Below, one piece after another: positions 17,827 to 26,575 of a stretch of 41,190 bases of DNA. Below the pieces are notes generated by a model. That model was not told the origin of the DNA, did not search any database, and worked only from the letters and a program-made list of their open reading frames with translations. Position 1 is the first letter of the stretch; each line of letters begins with the position of its first letter. This stretch comes from Desulfococcus sp041737845 (GTDB lineage: Bacteria > Desulfobacterota > Desulfobacteria > Desulfobacterales > Desulfococcaceae), in NCBI RefSeq assembly GCF_041737845.1, contig NZ_JBGSQX010000047.1, positions 1 through 41,190 of the forward strand. The letters are read 5' to 3'. Both the position numbers and the translations under genes were made by a program.

Positions 17827-20800
17827 ATGAGACTGAAAAAAATGGACATCATCGGCTTCAAGTCGTTTGCAGAGAAATCGGTGATCGCTTTTCCTCCGGG
17901 AATTTCCGCCATTGTCGGCCCCAACGGCTGCGGCAAGAGCAACATCGTCGACGCCCTGCGCTGGGCCATGGGCGAAATGAGCGTCAAGCAGCTTCGCGGC
18001 AAATCGATGGAGGACATCATCTTTGCAGGTGCCAACGGAAGGCCGCCCATGAATCTCGCGGAGGTCTCCCTCACCCTTTCCAATGAGAACGGGACGGGGC
18101 CCGAAGCGCTGAAGGATTTCACGGAGGTCATGCTGACCCGGAGGCTTTACCGTTCCGGCGAAAGCCTTTACATGATCAACAAGCAGCCCTGCCGCCTCAA
18201 GGACATCCACAATATCTTCCTGGGCAGCGGCATGGGCGCGAAATCTTATGCCGTGATCCAGCAGGGGAATATCGGGGCCATCACGGAGGCCGGGCCGGAG
18301 GAGCGCCGGTTTTTCATCGAGGAGGCGGCGGGCATCACCCGGTACAAGCAGCGGAAAAAAGAGACCCTCAGAAAACTGGAGATCACCCATCAGAATCAGG
18401 TCCGGGTTCTGGACATCATCGCCGAGGTGGAAACCCAGATGAAGGGGCTCGACCGGCAGGCGAAGAAGGCGGAGCAGTACCGCAGGTGTCGAGACCAGAT
18501 CCGGATGCTGGACCTCCGCCTGTCCATGGGCCGGCAGGACCGGTATTCGGAAGCGATCCGCCGAAACGAGGGCCTGCTCACGGACCTCAAGGACGCCGAT
18601 GTCGAATATACGGCCCGCCTGAACCGGCTGGATGCTGCGGTGGAGGAGATCAAGCTCCGCCGTTCTCAGAAAAACCAGGAGATCTCCAAACAGCGATCCG
18701 ATAAATTCGAGCTTCAGCGTCGCATCGATCGCGCCGAGAGCGATATCGGCCACCGGAAAAATGAAATCGAGCGCCTGATCCAGGAGGCCGGAAACCTCAA
18801 GCATCTCTATGGAGAGCTGGAAGCGAAAAGCCGGAAGATGGACGAAGAGCGGGCCGAGGTCGACCAGCGGAACCAGGCCCTGAACGGGGAGATCGCCGGG
18901 GGGATCGAGCGGCTTGAGCGGGAAGAAAAGTCATCCCAGGCGGTCCGGTCCCGACTGGCCGAGCTGCGGGCCGAGGCGGAATGCCGCAAGAAACGCCTGA
19001 TGGAGGTCGTGGGGGAGGAGGCCGGATATCGAAGCCGCCATCAGAACGTCACCCACAACCAGGACCGTCTGAAGCGCCGCCTGAGAAAGGTCGACGAAGA
19101 CGAAGCGCTCGCGGCGGCCGGAATGAAAGGGCTGGAGGTTCGGGCGGCCGAGCTTCGCGAGGCGGCGCAGCGATGCCGTGCAGATGCCGGGGCCTGTGAA
19201 ACGCGGATCCGCGAGATCCGGCAGCATATCGACGCGGAGAACCGCCGACTTGCCGATCAGGTCAGGCGGGTCCAGACCCTCGAGTATGACCGGAACCAGG
19301 TCCGGTCGCAGCATGCGGCGTTGAAGAAGATGGCCGATACCTTCGAGTGGTATCGGGACGGCGTCAAAACCATCATGAAGGATGCGGACCCCCAGGAGAT
19401 CCTGGGCCTGATGGCCGACATCCTCGAACCGGCCCAGGCCGTGATCCCCGCCGTCGAGGCAACCCTGGGCGAGGCCCTCCAGTACGTCCTTGTCAAGGAC
19501 GCGGCGACCGGCCGGGCCGCCATCAACCGCCTGCGGGCCCAGGGCGGGGGGCGGAGCGGGTTTGTTCCGGTGTCCGACGAGCGCGACGCGGTCCCGCCCG
19601 GCATCGGCGAAGACCGGGACCTGCTCTTGCATCACCTGACGGTCAAGGCGGGATTCGAAGCGGTCGCCCGAGGCCTGTTGAACAACGTGGTCCTCGTGGA
19701 CTCCATCGGGGCGGCCTTGGAGGGGTATCGCCAAAACGGCCGTGACGCCACCTTCGTGACCCGGGAGGGGGACCTGGTCTCCCCCCAGGGGGTGATGATC
19801 GGCGGGAGCCCCGAGAACCTGTCCGGCATCCTGGCGAAAAAACAGGAGCTGAAGGCCCTGGGCGACCGTCTCACGTCCCTGAACGAGGCCATCGACGGGG
19901 CAAGAGCCCGGCAGGAGGAACTGGAGGCCCGGGTCAAAGGGCTTGAAAAGGTGCTGTTCCGGGAGACCGAAGAGAAAAACGGCGTGATCGAGGAAGAGCG
20001 GGAGGTTGAAAAATCCCTGATCCAGGCGACGGAAGAACTGAAGCATGTGGCCAGGGCACTGGAGGTCCTCCGGATGGAACAGGCCCAGCTTCTGGGCGAG
20101 TCGGATGAGATCGATGAGGAAATGGACCGGTGCAGCGCGGCCCTGGCCAGCATCGTGGAGGCTGTCAAAGCGGCCCGGGCAGGGGTGGTGGACATCGACC
20201 GGGACATCAGCGGCATATCCTCGGATGCCGAGGCGTCCGAGGCTGCGATCGTCGACATCAAGCTCAAGCTGACGGCACGGAAGGCGGTGCTGGAGAACGG
20301 CATCCATACCGCGCGGCGCCTCAAGGAATTCCAGGCGGACGGGCGCACCCGCATGGAGCATCTGTTGAAGGACATCGAGATCAAGGAGCGCAAGCGCCGG
20401 GAGACGAAGAGCGTTCTCGCTGAACTGGAAGCCGCCCTCATGGGGATGTACGACCAGATCCGAACCATCGAGGAGGCCCTCAAGAGCGGCGAAGAGGACT
20501 ACGAAGAGATTGAAACCCTCCTGAAGGAGCGCGGGGGCTCTATTTCGGAGGTTCAGGGCATGCGCGAGGATGTCGTGCGGAAGATCCGGATGATCGAGGT
20601 GGAGCAATCCCAGCTCTGCATCAAACGGGAGGCGATCGAAACCCGGGTGGAAGAACGCTACCAGCACCCCCTGGCGGCCTTCCGGAGCGAGCTGGGGGAA
20701 AGCCCCGCCGGCCGCGAGATGTCCGAGGATGACATGGTCCGGGAGCTTTCGGAGCTTCGGAAGAAACTGGAGCGGATCGGAGACGTCCACCTGGGCGCCA

Positions 20801-21402
20801 TCGACGAATACAAGGCCTTGTCCGAACGGCATCAGTTCCTCACGTCTCAGCAGGATGATCTTGTCAAGGCGGTTGACGACCTTCACAAGGTCATCCGGAA
20901 GATCAATCGGATTTCCCAGGAAAAATTCATAGAAACCTTCAGCAGGATCAACGAGAAGCTGGAAGAGGTCTTCCCCCGCCTGTTTTCGGGGGGATCGGCC
21001 CGGCTGATTCTGACGGAGCCGAACGACCCGCTGGAGACCGGCGTGGAGTTCATGGTCCATCCTCCGGGAAAGAAGCTGACCCGGCTGAGCCTCCTGTCGG
21101 GCGGAGAGAAGGCCCTGTCGGCGATCGCTTTCGTCTTTTCGATTTTTCTGATCAAGCCGGCCTCTTTCTGCATCATGGATGAGATCGACGCCCCTCTGGA
21201 CGAGGCCAATGTATTCCGCTTCAACGAGTTGCTCAGGATCATCGGCGAAACATCGCAGATCATCATGATCACCCACAAGAAGAAAAGCATGGAGTTCGCC
21301 GACACGCTTTTTGGCATCACCATGGAACAAAAGGGGGTGTCCAGGGTAGTGTCGGTCAATTTCGAAGGCGAGGCGGGGGCGCCGACGGCCGCATCAACAT
21401 GA
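17827..21402 (+). CDS. smc: chromosome partition protein SMC
   Basis: This 1191-residue SMC ATPase, with ScpA and ScpB, loads at origins and compacts and separates sister chromosomes. The N-terminal head has Walker A GPNGCGKSN (31-39) and begins MRLKKMDIIGFKSFAEK. Long coiled-coil arms (about 170-510 and 670-1030) flank a hinge (about 515-668, with GGGRSGFVP and GDLVSPQGVMIGGS). The C-terminal head has signature LLSGGEKALSA (near 1088) and Walker B FCIMDEIDAPLDEAN (near 1115). Length and layout are normal. The ATG follows a weak ggcagg site. The very long antisense open frame across it is a by-product of GC-rich coiled-coil codons. ftsY follows after a repeat element; scpA and scpB are not in the window. 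Confidence 0.97.
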   Translation: MRLKKMDIIGFKSFAEKSVIAFPPGISAIVGPNGCGKSNIVDALRWAMGEMSVKQLRGKSMEDIIFAGANGRPPMNLAEVSLTLSNENGTGPEALKDFTEVMLTRRLYRSGESLYMINKQPCRLKDIHNIFLGSGMGAKSYAVIQQGNIGAITEAGPEERRFFIEEAAGITRYKQRKKETLRKLEITHQNQVRVLDIIAEVETQMKGLDRQAKKAEQYRRCRDQIRMLDLRLSMGRQDRYSEAIRRNEGLLTDLKDADVEYTARLNRLDAAVEEIKLRRSQKNQEISKQRSDKFELQRRIDRAESDIGHRKNEIERLIQEAGNLKHLYGELEAKSRKMDEERAEVDQRNQALNGEIAGGIERLEREEKSSQAVRSRLAELRAEAECRKKRLMEVVGEEAGYRSRHQNVTHNQDRLKRRLRKVDEDEALAAAGMKGLEVRAAELREAAQRCRADAGACETRIREIRQHIDAENRRLADQVRRVQTLEYDRNQVRSQHAALKKMADTFEWYRDGVKTIMKDADPQEILGLMADILEPAQAVIPAVEATLGEALQYVLVKDAATGRAAINRLRAQGGGRSGFVPVSDERDAVPPGIGEDRDLLLHHLTVKAGFEAVARGLLNNVVLVDSIGAALEGYRQNGRDATFVTREGDLVSPQGVMIGGSPENLSGILAKKQELKALGDRLTSLNEAIDGARARQEELEARVKGLEKVLFRETEEKNGVIEEEREVEKSLIQATEELKHVARALEVLRMEQAQLLGESDEIDEEMDRCSAALASIVEAVKAARAGVVDIDRDISGISSDAEASEAAIVDIKLKLTARKAVLENGIHTARRLKEFQADGRTRMEHLLKDIEIKERKRRETKSVLAELEAALMGMYDQIRTIEEALKSGEEDYEEIETLLKERGGSISEVQGMREDVVRKIRMIEVEQSQLCIKREAIETRVEERYQHPLAAFRSELGESPAGREMSEDDMVRELSELRKKLERIGDVHLGAIDEYKALSERHQFLTSQQDDLVKAVDDLHKVIRKINRISQEKFIETFSRINEKLEEVFPRLFSGGSARLILTEPNDPLETGVEFMVHPPGKKLTRLSLLSGGEKALSAIAFVFSIFLIKPASFCIMDEIDAPLDEANVFRFNELLRIIGETSQIIMITHKKKSMEFADTLFGITMEQKGVSRVVSVNFEGEAGAPTAAST

Positions 21403-21444
21403 CAGGAAGCGAACAATGATACATTCGTAACCAGTCGATTTCCA

Positions 21445-21567
21445 GACGGTTTCGCAAAAAGTTCGAGATCAACGCCTGCGAATCCCAAAGAATGCGGCGG
21501 GCTTACAGTACGCCGCAGTGACGAGGGATAAGCGTAACGCAGATATCGGACTTTTTGCGGAACCGTC
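21445..21567. repeat. imperfect inverted-repeat element between smc and ftsY
   Basis: Outer arms of 25 bases (21445-21469, starting gacggtttcgcaaaaagttc, and 21543-21567, ending gactttttgcggaaccgtc) are reverse complements with three mismatches. Inside, tgcggcg and cgccgca pair around ggcttacagta. The element is about 123 bp, has no open frame of its own and fills most of the 191-base gap. It looks like a dispersed palindromic or MITE-like repeat. Family membership rests on my impression that similar arms recur in deltaproteobacterial genomes, not on a search. It could fold into a large hairpin in the smc-ftsY transcript. Confidence 0.65.
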
Positions 21568-21593
21568 AACGATCACGGAGGACAGGTAGATCC

Positions 21594-22667
21594 ATGGGAT
21601 GGTTTGGAAAAAAGAAACAGCAACATACAGAGGGCGCCGACATACCGGCATCCGCGCCTGTCGAGAGTGGGACGATGGGCGCGGGCCTCTCCCCCGGGGA
21701 TACCCTTTCCCGGGAGGGCGAAAACGATGCGGCGCCGGAAATGTACGCCCCGGAAGACGCGCCGAAAGGGTTTTTCCAGCAGCTCAAACGGGGCCTCTCA
21801 AAGACCCGGGATGTCCTGACGACGGATATCGACGCCCTTTTTCGCGGCAGAAAAAAGCCGGGGGCGGATTTGCTCGAAGAGATCGAGGAGCTGTTGATCA
21901 CCTCGGATATGGGCGTCCAGACCACCCTGGATCTCATGGCGCGGATTTCAAAGAAATCGAGAGGCATAACGAGCGCGGAGGAGCTGAAGACCGCTCTGAA
22001 AACGGAGATCCGCGCTCTCATGGCCAGCCCTCCCGAGGTCATCCACCCGGTCCGCAAGCCCCATGTCATCATGGTGGTGGGCGTCAACGGGGTCGGTAAG
22101 ACGACGACCATCGGAAAACTGGCCGCCCGGTTCGCCGGCGAAGGAAAGGGTGTCCTCATCGGCGCGGCGGATACGTTCCGGGCGGCCGCCGTCGAGCAGC
22201 TCTCCATCTGGGCAGAAAGAGCCGGGGTGGAGATCGTGAGGCACCGTGACAATGCCGACCCCGCGGCGGTGGCCTTCGACAGCGTCGAGGCGGCGATGGC
22301 CAGGGGGAAGGACATCGTCATCATCGACACGGCCGGGCGCCTCCACACCAAGGTCAACCTCATGGAGGAGCTGAAGAAGATCAAGCGGGCCATCGCCAAG
22401 AAAATCCCCGATGCGCCCCATGAAACCTACCTCGTGATCGATGCCACGACGGGCCAGAACGCCGTCTCCCAGGCAAAGCTCTTCAATGAATCCATGGGGA
22501 TCACCGGATTGATCCTGACCAAGCTGGACGGAACGGCCAAGGGCGGGGTGGTGGTGGGCATCTGCCATTCCCTGGAGATTCCCCTGGCCTATATCGGCGT
22601 CGGGGAAGGGGTGGACGATCTGCAGAAATTTGATCCAGAACAGTTTTCGGAGGCGCTCTTTAGCTGA
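21594..22667 (+). CDS. ftsY: signal recognition particle receptor FtsY
   Basis: This 357-residue SRP GTPase receptor docks ribosome-SRP complexes at the inner membrane for co-translational insertion. An acidic, probably unstructured A region (about 9-57) is followed by the N domain (about 58-145) and the G domain: G1 GVNGVGKTT (163-171), ADTFRAAAVEQL (192-203), DTAGR (245-249), TKLDGTAKGG (309-318) and the closing YIGVGEGVDDLQ (333-344). The start ATG (MGWFGKKK) has a ggagg site 12 bases upstream. Thirteen extra in-frame codons upstream lie partly in the repeat element and are not convincing. Confidence 0.96.
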   Translation: MGWFGKKKQQHTEGADIPASAPVESGTMGAGLSPGDTLSREGENDAAPEMYAPEDAPKGFFQQLKRGLSKTRDVLTTDIDALFRGRKKPGADLLEEIEELLITSDMGVQTTLDLMARISKKSRGITSAEELKTALKTEIRALMASPPEVIHPVRKPHVIMVVGVNGVGKTTTIGKLAARFAGEGKGVLIGAADTFRAAAVEQLSIWAERAGVEIVRHRDNADPAAVAFDSVEAAMARGKDIVIIDTAGRLHTKVNLMEELKKIKRAIAKKIPDAPHETYLVIDATTGQNAVSQAKLFNESMGITGLILTKLDGTAKGGVVVGICHSLEIPLAYIGVGEGVDDLQKFDPEQFSEALFS

Positions 22668-22765
22668 TATCCAAGAATCTGCGGATAATATGAATTGTAA
22701 ACTCTTATTTTATGGTGGTTGACGGAAAAAAAAGCAAGAAAAGTGTTGATTGATGGGCTTTTATG

Positions 22766-22792
22766 TTGACAACAAAAAAAAGCTACTATATT
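22766..22792 (+). promoter_or_regulatory. probable promoter of the HU gene
   Basis: TTGACA (22766-22771) is followed by TATATT (22787-22792) after 15 bases, shorter than ideal; a 17-base spacing would use the weaker TATTCA. An A tract lies between the elements. The start site would be near 22799, about 75 bases before the HU ATG. The surrounding 205-base gap after ftsY is AT-rich and contains no other gene. Confidence 0.5.
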
Positions 22793-22872
22793 CAGCTTGA
22801 AATCGCAGGGCTTATTGGGGAATGGCTGACGAAAGGGCGCTAACTTAAATTTCGGGGTAAGGAGACATAAGG

Positions 22873-23145
22873 ATGACAAAAGCGGAGTTGATCGAAAAAA
22901 TCGCGGATGATTCGGGCATCACGAAGGCAGTGGCGGCAAAGGCGCTGGATTCGTTTTTCGAAGGCGTGGGGCAGGCGCTCAAGAAGAAAGACGGCAAGGT
23001 GACTCTGGTCGGCTTCGGCACGTTCTCCAAGCTCCGGAGAAAAGCCCGAAAAGGGCGGAACCCGCAGACCGGTGAAGAAATCAAAATCAAGGCCAGCAAC
23101 GTCGTTAAGTTCAGACCCGGTAAAAAGCTTAAAGACGCCATTTAG
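22873..23145 (+). CDS. hup: HU-family DNA-binding protein
   Basis: This 90-residue histone-like protein bends and compacts DNA as a dimer. It starts MTKAELIEKIADDSGITK, has the VTLVGFGTFSK core, and carries the family signature GFGTFSKLRRKARKGRNPQTG with the arm-tip Pro (RNPQTG), ending VVKFRPGKKLKDAI. Length is exactly that of HU. The ATG at 22873 follows taaggagacataagg. It has its own probable promoter and is closed by the hairpin at 23156-23181. Sequence alone does not separate HU-alpha, HU-beta and related forms. Confidence 0.96.
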   Translation: MTKAELIEKIADDSGITKAVAAKALDSFFEGVGQALKKKDGKVTLVGFGTFSKLRRKARKGRNPQTGEEIKIKASNVVKFRPGKKLKDAI

Positions 23146-23155
23146 AAACACGGAT

Positions 23156-23181
23156 ATCGGACGGTTGCAAAACCGTCCGAT
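23156..23181. terminator. hairpin between convergent HU and acylphosphatase genes
   Basis: A perfect 11-bp stem, atcggacggtt (23156-23166) with aaccgtccgat (23171-23181), has a GCAA tetraloop. It lies 11 bases after the HU stop and 20 bases from the end of the convergent acylphosphatase gene. A strong T run is missing (only gtggactttt follows), so it may terminate weakly or protect the mRNA end. It probably serves both genes. Confidence 0.6.
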
Positions 23182-23201
23182 GTGGACTTTTCAAAAAGCC
23201 C

Positions 23202-23480
23202 TCAGTACGCGATGTCGAACCCGATGAACTCCCGCCGGTCGGCATCCCACTGGACGTCCATCTTGTCGACGCGGGAACGGGGCGACCCGTTCTTGCACCA
23301 TTCCAGCATAGCGACGACAGCCTCCTCGGGGCCTTCAAAAACCGCTTCAACCGCTCCGTCCGGCCGGTTCTTCACCCAGCCGGCGACGCCCCGCGCCTCT
23401 GCGGCGCGCTGGGTTTCCCCCCGGAAGAAAACCCCCTGCACCTTTCCCGAAATGACCACATGTGCCCTGGTGCGTTTCAT
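23202..23480 (-). CDS. acyP: acylphosphatase
   Basis: This 92-residue enzyme hydrolyses acyl phosphates such as acetyl phosphate or carbamoyl phosphate. The active-site loop GKVQGVFFR (12-20) supplies the phosphate-binding Arg20, and Asn38 in WVKNRPDGAV is the second catalytic residue. The second family signature GWVKNRPDGAVEAVFEG is complete. I chose the ATG at 23480, which has a strong aggagg site 5 bases upstream. Fifteen in-frame codons further upstream are unlikely to be used. It is the last gene of the minus-strand run that includes ligA, 56 bases after it. Confidence 0.93.
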   Translation of the reverse strand: MKRTRAHVVISGKVQGVFFRGETQRAAEARGVAGWVKNRPDGAVEAVFEGPEEAVVAMLEWCKNGSPRSRVDKMDVQWDADRREFIGFDIAY

Positions 23481-23536
23481 ATTGCCTCCTTTTCCCGCCG
23501 ATCGCTCGGGCGTTGCGTCAAGCATGATTCCAGTTT

Positions 23537-25567
23537 TCAGGATGACAGGAGCCCCTGCAGGTCCGCTTCGCCGATGACCTTGATGCCCAGGGCCTGCGCC
23601 TTGGCGAGTTTGCCGCCGGAATCGCTGCCTGCGAGGAGATAGTCCGTTTGACGGCTGACGGCCGACGCCACCTTCCCGCCGTTGGCTTCGATGAGCTGTT
23701 TGGCCTCGGCCCGCGTCAGGGTCGGGAGGGTCCCGGTCAGGACGAAGGTTTTCCCCTTGAGGCGGTCTGCGGCCGGCACCGCGTTTTCTTCAATGGCGAC
23801 GCCGCTCTCCAGCAGCCTGTTGACGGCATCCCGGTTTTCGTCCTGGCTGAAAAAATGGCGGACGGCGCCGGCGATCTCCATGCCGATGCCGTCGATCCGG
23901 GAGAGTTCCTCGGCCGGCGCGTTCATGAGAAGGTCCAGGCTTCCGAAACGGCGGGTCAGGATGTCCGCGATGTTCTCCCCGACGTGGCGGATGCCCAGCG
24001 CGTAAAGGAAGCGGGAAAGGGAAATTCGCCGGCCGGCCTGGATGGCCGCCACCAGGTTCTTTGCCGATTTGGGCCCCATCCGATCCAGTCCCGAGAGGGA
24101 CGCTTCATCCAGAAGGAAGATGTCCGCAACGGTTCGGACGAGATCCCGGTCCACCAGTTGATCGATCAGCTTGACGCCCAGCCCGTCGATGTCGAAGGCA
24201 CCCTTGGCGGCGAAATGGCGGATTCTCCCCTTGATCTGGGCCGGGCAGTTCACGTTGATGCATCGCGATACCACTTCTTCCGGAACGCGTTCCACCGCGG
24301 CGCCGCAGGACGGGCAGGCCTCCGGCATCCGGAAGGGCCTTTCGCTGCCGTCCCGGCGGGAGACGACGACCTGCACCACCTCGGGAATGACGTCTCCGGC
24401 CCTCCGGACCAGCACGAAGTCCCCGATGCGGACGTCTTTTCGCCGGATTTCGTCTTCATTGTGGAGGGTGGCGTTGCTCACGGTCACGCCGCCGACGGTT
24501 ACCGGTTCGAGCCGGGCTACGGGCGTGAGGGCCCCGGTGCGGCCCACCTGTACGTCGATCCCCAGGATTCTGGTCATCTCCTGAACGGCTTGGAATTTAT
24601 AGGCGACGGCCCATCGGGGGCTCCGGGCTTTTGCACCCAGACGCTCCTGAAGGTCGAGCCGGTCGACCTTGATGACCATGCCGTCGATTTCGTAGGGCAG
24701 GTCGTGGCGTATCCGCCGAAGTTCATGATAGTGGTCCAGGACCTCGGCAAGCCGGAGGCCAGCGCGCACCATCGGGTTGACGGGAAAGCCCATCTCCTTG
24801 AGGCGATGAAGCATTTCCCCGTGGGCGGCGGCCGCCAGCCCGCCGGCATTCCCCAGACCGTAGACAAAGATCTTGAGGGGGCGTTTTGCGGTGATTTGCG
24901 CGTCGAGCTGCCGGAGGGAGCCTGCCGCGGCGTTCCTGGGGTTGGCGAAGGTCGGCAGCCCCTCGGCCGCGCGCTCTTCGTTGAGCCTTTCGAAACCCTT
25001 CGCTTCCATGAAAACCTCCCCCCGGACCTCGATTCGGGGGGGCGCCGGGGGCCGGTTTCGAAGGACCAGGGGAACCGACCGAATCGTGCGGACGTTCTCC
25101 GTGACCACCTCTCCGGTGACGCCGTCGCCCCGGGTCGATGCCGTGACCAGCCGCCCCGCGTCGTAGACCAGTTCCACGGCAACCCCGTCCATCTTCGGCT
25201 CCGCGACATAAAGGATCTCGTCTCCGGTATCCAGCAGCCGCTGGATCCGGCGATCGAAGTCGATCACATCCCCGTCCGTGAATGCGTTGTCGAGGCTCAG
25301 CATGGGGAGGGAATGGCGAGTGGTTGCGAATTTGGGCAGGGGCGGCCCGCCCACGCGGACGGTGGGGGAGCTGGGGTCGGAAAGGCCCGGATAGGCTGCC
25401 TCGAGGGAAATGAGCTCCTGCATCATCCGGTCGAATTCGGCGTCGGATATCTCCGGATCGTCCAGCACGTGGTACCGGTAATTGTGATGGTGCAGGGCGT
25501 TTCTGAGGGCCTCGGCCCGAAGGGCGATCCCTTCCGGGATATCCCGGGTCAAAGAGGATTCTGACAT
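23537..25567 (-). CDS. ligA: NAD-dependent DNA ligase LigA
   Basis: This 676-residue ligase seals nicks in replication and repair. The Ia domain (HHHNYRYHVLDDPEISD, 26-42) binds NAD. The nucleotidyl-transfer Lys125 lies in AEPKMDG. The OB fold includes VGRTGALTPVARLEPV (341-356). A four-Cys zinc finger is at Cys418, Cys421, Cys436 and Cys441. HhH repeats (GIRHVGE, IDGIGMEIA) follow, and a BRCT domain closes the protein (about 598-676, GKTFVLTGTLPTLTR). All expected domains are present. It overlaps the phosphorylase gene upstream by 19 bases; the ribosome binding site is weak (gagg, far upstream), consistent with coupled translation. Confidence 0.97.
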   Translation of the reverse strand: MSESSLTRDIPEGIALRAEALRNALHHHNYRYHVLDDPEISDAEFDRMMQELISLEAAYPGLSDPSSPTVRVGGPPLPKFATTRHSLPMLSLDNAFTDGDVIDFDRRIQRLLDTGDEILYVAEPKMDGVAVELVYDAGRLVTASTRGDGVTGEVVTENVRTIRSVPLVLRNRPPAPPRIEVRGEVFMEAKGFERLNEERAAEGLPTFANPRNAAAGSLRQLDAQITAKRPLKIFVYGLGNAGGLAAAAHGEMLHRLKEMGFPVNPMVRAGLRLAEVLDHYHELRRIRHDLPYEIDGMVIKVDRLDLQERLGAKARSPRWAVAYKFQAVQEMTRILGIDVQVGRTGALTPVARLEPVTVGGVTVSNATLHNEDEIRRKDVRIGDFVLVRRAGDVIPEVVQVVVSRRDGSERPFRMPEACPSCGAAVERVPEEVVSRCINVNCPAQIKGRIRHFAAKGAFDIDGLGVKLIDQLVDRDLVRTVADIFLLDEASLSGLDRMGPKSAKNLVAAIQAGRRISLSRFLYALGIRHVGENIADILTRRFGSLDLLMNAPAEELSRIDGIGMEIAGAVRHFFSQDENRDAVNRLLESGVAIEENAVPAADRLKGKTFVLTGTLPTLTRAEAKQLIEANGGKVASAVSRQTDYLLAGSDSGGKLAKAQALGIKVIGEADLQGLLSS

Positions 25568-26286
25568 AGGTCTTTGAGCACCTCGATGACCGCTCCGCGG
25601 CTTTGGCGGAACCGGTCGTCCTTGAAGCCGGGTTTCCAGGAAAAGGTCGTCAGCTCATCGGAAACCACGAGAACGGCGCCGACCTGGACGCCCCTGAAGC
25701 GGCCGACGGTGAAGAGCGCCGACGCCTCCATTTCAACCGCCAGGGCATTTCGGGCCTGAAAGCGAGCCACCTTCTCGGGGGTTTCCCGGTAGATGGCGTC
25801 GGTGGACCAGACCGGACCTTCGTGGAACGCCATGACGCGGGCGCTCAGGGCCGAGGTGATCCGCCGGCGCAGGGCCGGGGCGGGATGTGCAACCGCCAGG
25901 GCCGCTGCGCCATACCCCGGGGAGGTCCCCTCGTCGATGATGGCGCCCGTGGGGACGATGACATCCCCGATCTCCGCCTGGGGGGAAATGGCGCCGCACC
26001 ATCCCATGAAGACGATCTCGCGGGCCCCCCATGCGATCAGCGGCTCCATGACCATGACCGCATAGGGCGCCCCGACGACGGGGCCGACGATGGAATAGCC
26101 GGCGACGGCCCCGGTTTCCAGGAACAGCCGGCTCATCATCAGGCGGACCGGGTGTTCCGTCACGGGAAGCGTCCGGGTCAGGCGGTCGAGGTCGGGGCCG
26201 CTGCTCACGATGACGGCCAGTCGCCCCAATTTCGGGGATTTCCGTCCGACGACCGGCCGGACGATGGCATCGTCCGTATCCGTCAT
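25549..26286 (-). CDS. nucleoside phosphorylase (PNP/UDP family)
   Basis: This protein of about 245 residues has the PNP_UDP phosphorylase fold, which cleaves a (deoxy)nucleoside with phosphate to base and sugar 1-phosphate. It has a phosphate-site glycine (VSSGPDL, 27-33), GAREIVFMGWCGAI (87-100) with IGDVIVPTGAI, the ribose-binding EMEASALF (185-192) and VVSDEL (207-212), where the Asp acts on purines. Uridine phosphorylase, purine nucleoside phosphorylase and MTA phosphorylase are all possible; I cannot choose. I took the ATG at 26286, 7 bases after the upstream stop. The ATG at 26325 would overlap the upstream gene by 32 bases. Neither has a good ribosome binding site. Confidence 0.85.
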   Translation of the reverse strand: MTDTDDAIVRPVVGRKSPKLGRLAVIVSSGPDLDRLTRTLPVTEHPVRLMMSRLFLETGAVAGYSIVGPVVGAPYAVMVMEPLIAWGAREIVFMGWCGAISPQAEIGDVIVPTGAIIDEGTSPGYGAAALAVAHPAPALRRRITSALSARVMAFHEGPVWSTDAIYRETPEKVARFQARNALAVEMEASALFTVGRFRGVQVGAVLVVSDELTTFSWKPGFKDDRFRQSRGAVIEVLKDLCQNPL

Positions 26287-26293
26287 GAGGGCT

Positions 26294-26548
26294 TCAGAGA
26301 GGCCCCGACAGTCTGGAGAGTTCATCCTTGATCTCGTCGATGATGTCGTAAAACCAGAGGATGTCTTCGATGGAAAGGCGGCCGGCCTTGGCCGGCGCCC
26401 GCTCCGTCCCGTCCTTCTTGGAAAGGATCCTGGGGCCGACCTGCACCTTGGGCTCGCCGTCTCCGTACTGGTTGATGGTCACAATCAGACCGGTTTCCTC
26501 GCACTTCCATTTTTTCAGAACTTTATCCTTCGAAGGATCAAAGGCCAT
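26294..26548 (-). CDS. small conserved-looking protein, possibly PC4-like
   Basis: I do not recognise this 84-residue protein with certainty. It is hydrophilic, with no signal peptide, membrane segment or Cys cluster. A beta-rich part (about 13-45: WKCEETGLIVTINQYG, PKVQVGPRIL) leads into one amphipathic helix (GRLSIEDILWFYDIIDEIK, about 56-74). That order resembles PC4/YdbC-type single-stranded nucleic-acid-binding proteins, but the match is by eye only. The ATG has gaggaag 7 bases upstream. It sits between glyS and the nucleoside phosphorylase, with 27 and 7-base gaps, so it is a member of the operon and very likely expressed. Confidence 0.75.
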   Translation of the reverse strand: MAFDPSKDKVLKKWKCEETGLIVTINQYGDGEPKVQVGPRILSKKDGTERAPAKAGRLSIEDILWFYDIIDEIKDELSRLSGPL

Positions 26549-26575
26549 GGCAGCTTCCTCGATACAGGGTTCGTT

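Noticed and set aside
18931..21330. A 799-codon open frame on the minus strand across smc
   Set aside because: It is antisense to the intact smc gene, whose motifs are all in place. GC-rich coiled-coil codons commonly leave the opposite strand open. The protein is Pro-, His- and Leu-rich with no recognisable domain.
23648..25564. A 638-codon plus-strand open frame across ligA
   Set aside because: It is antisense to a complete ligA with all catalytic and zinc residues; the product has no recognisable motif.
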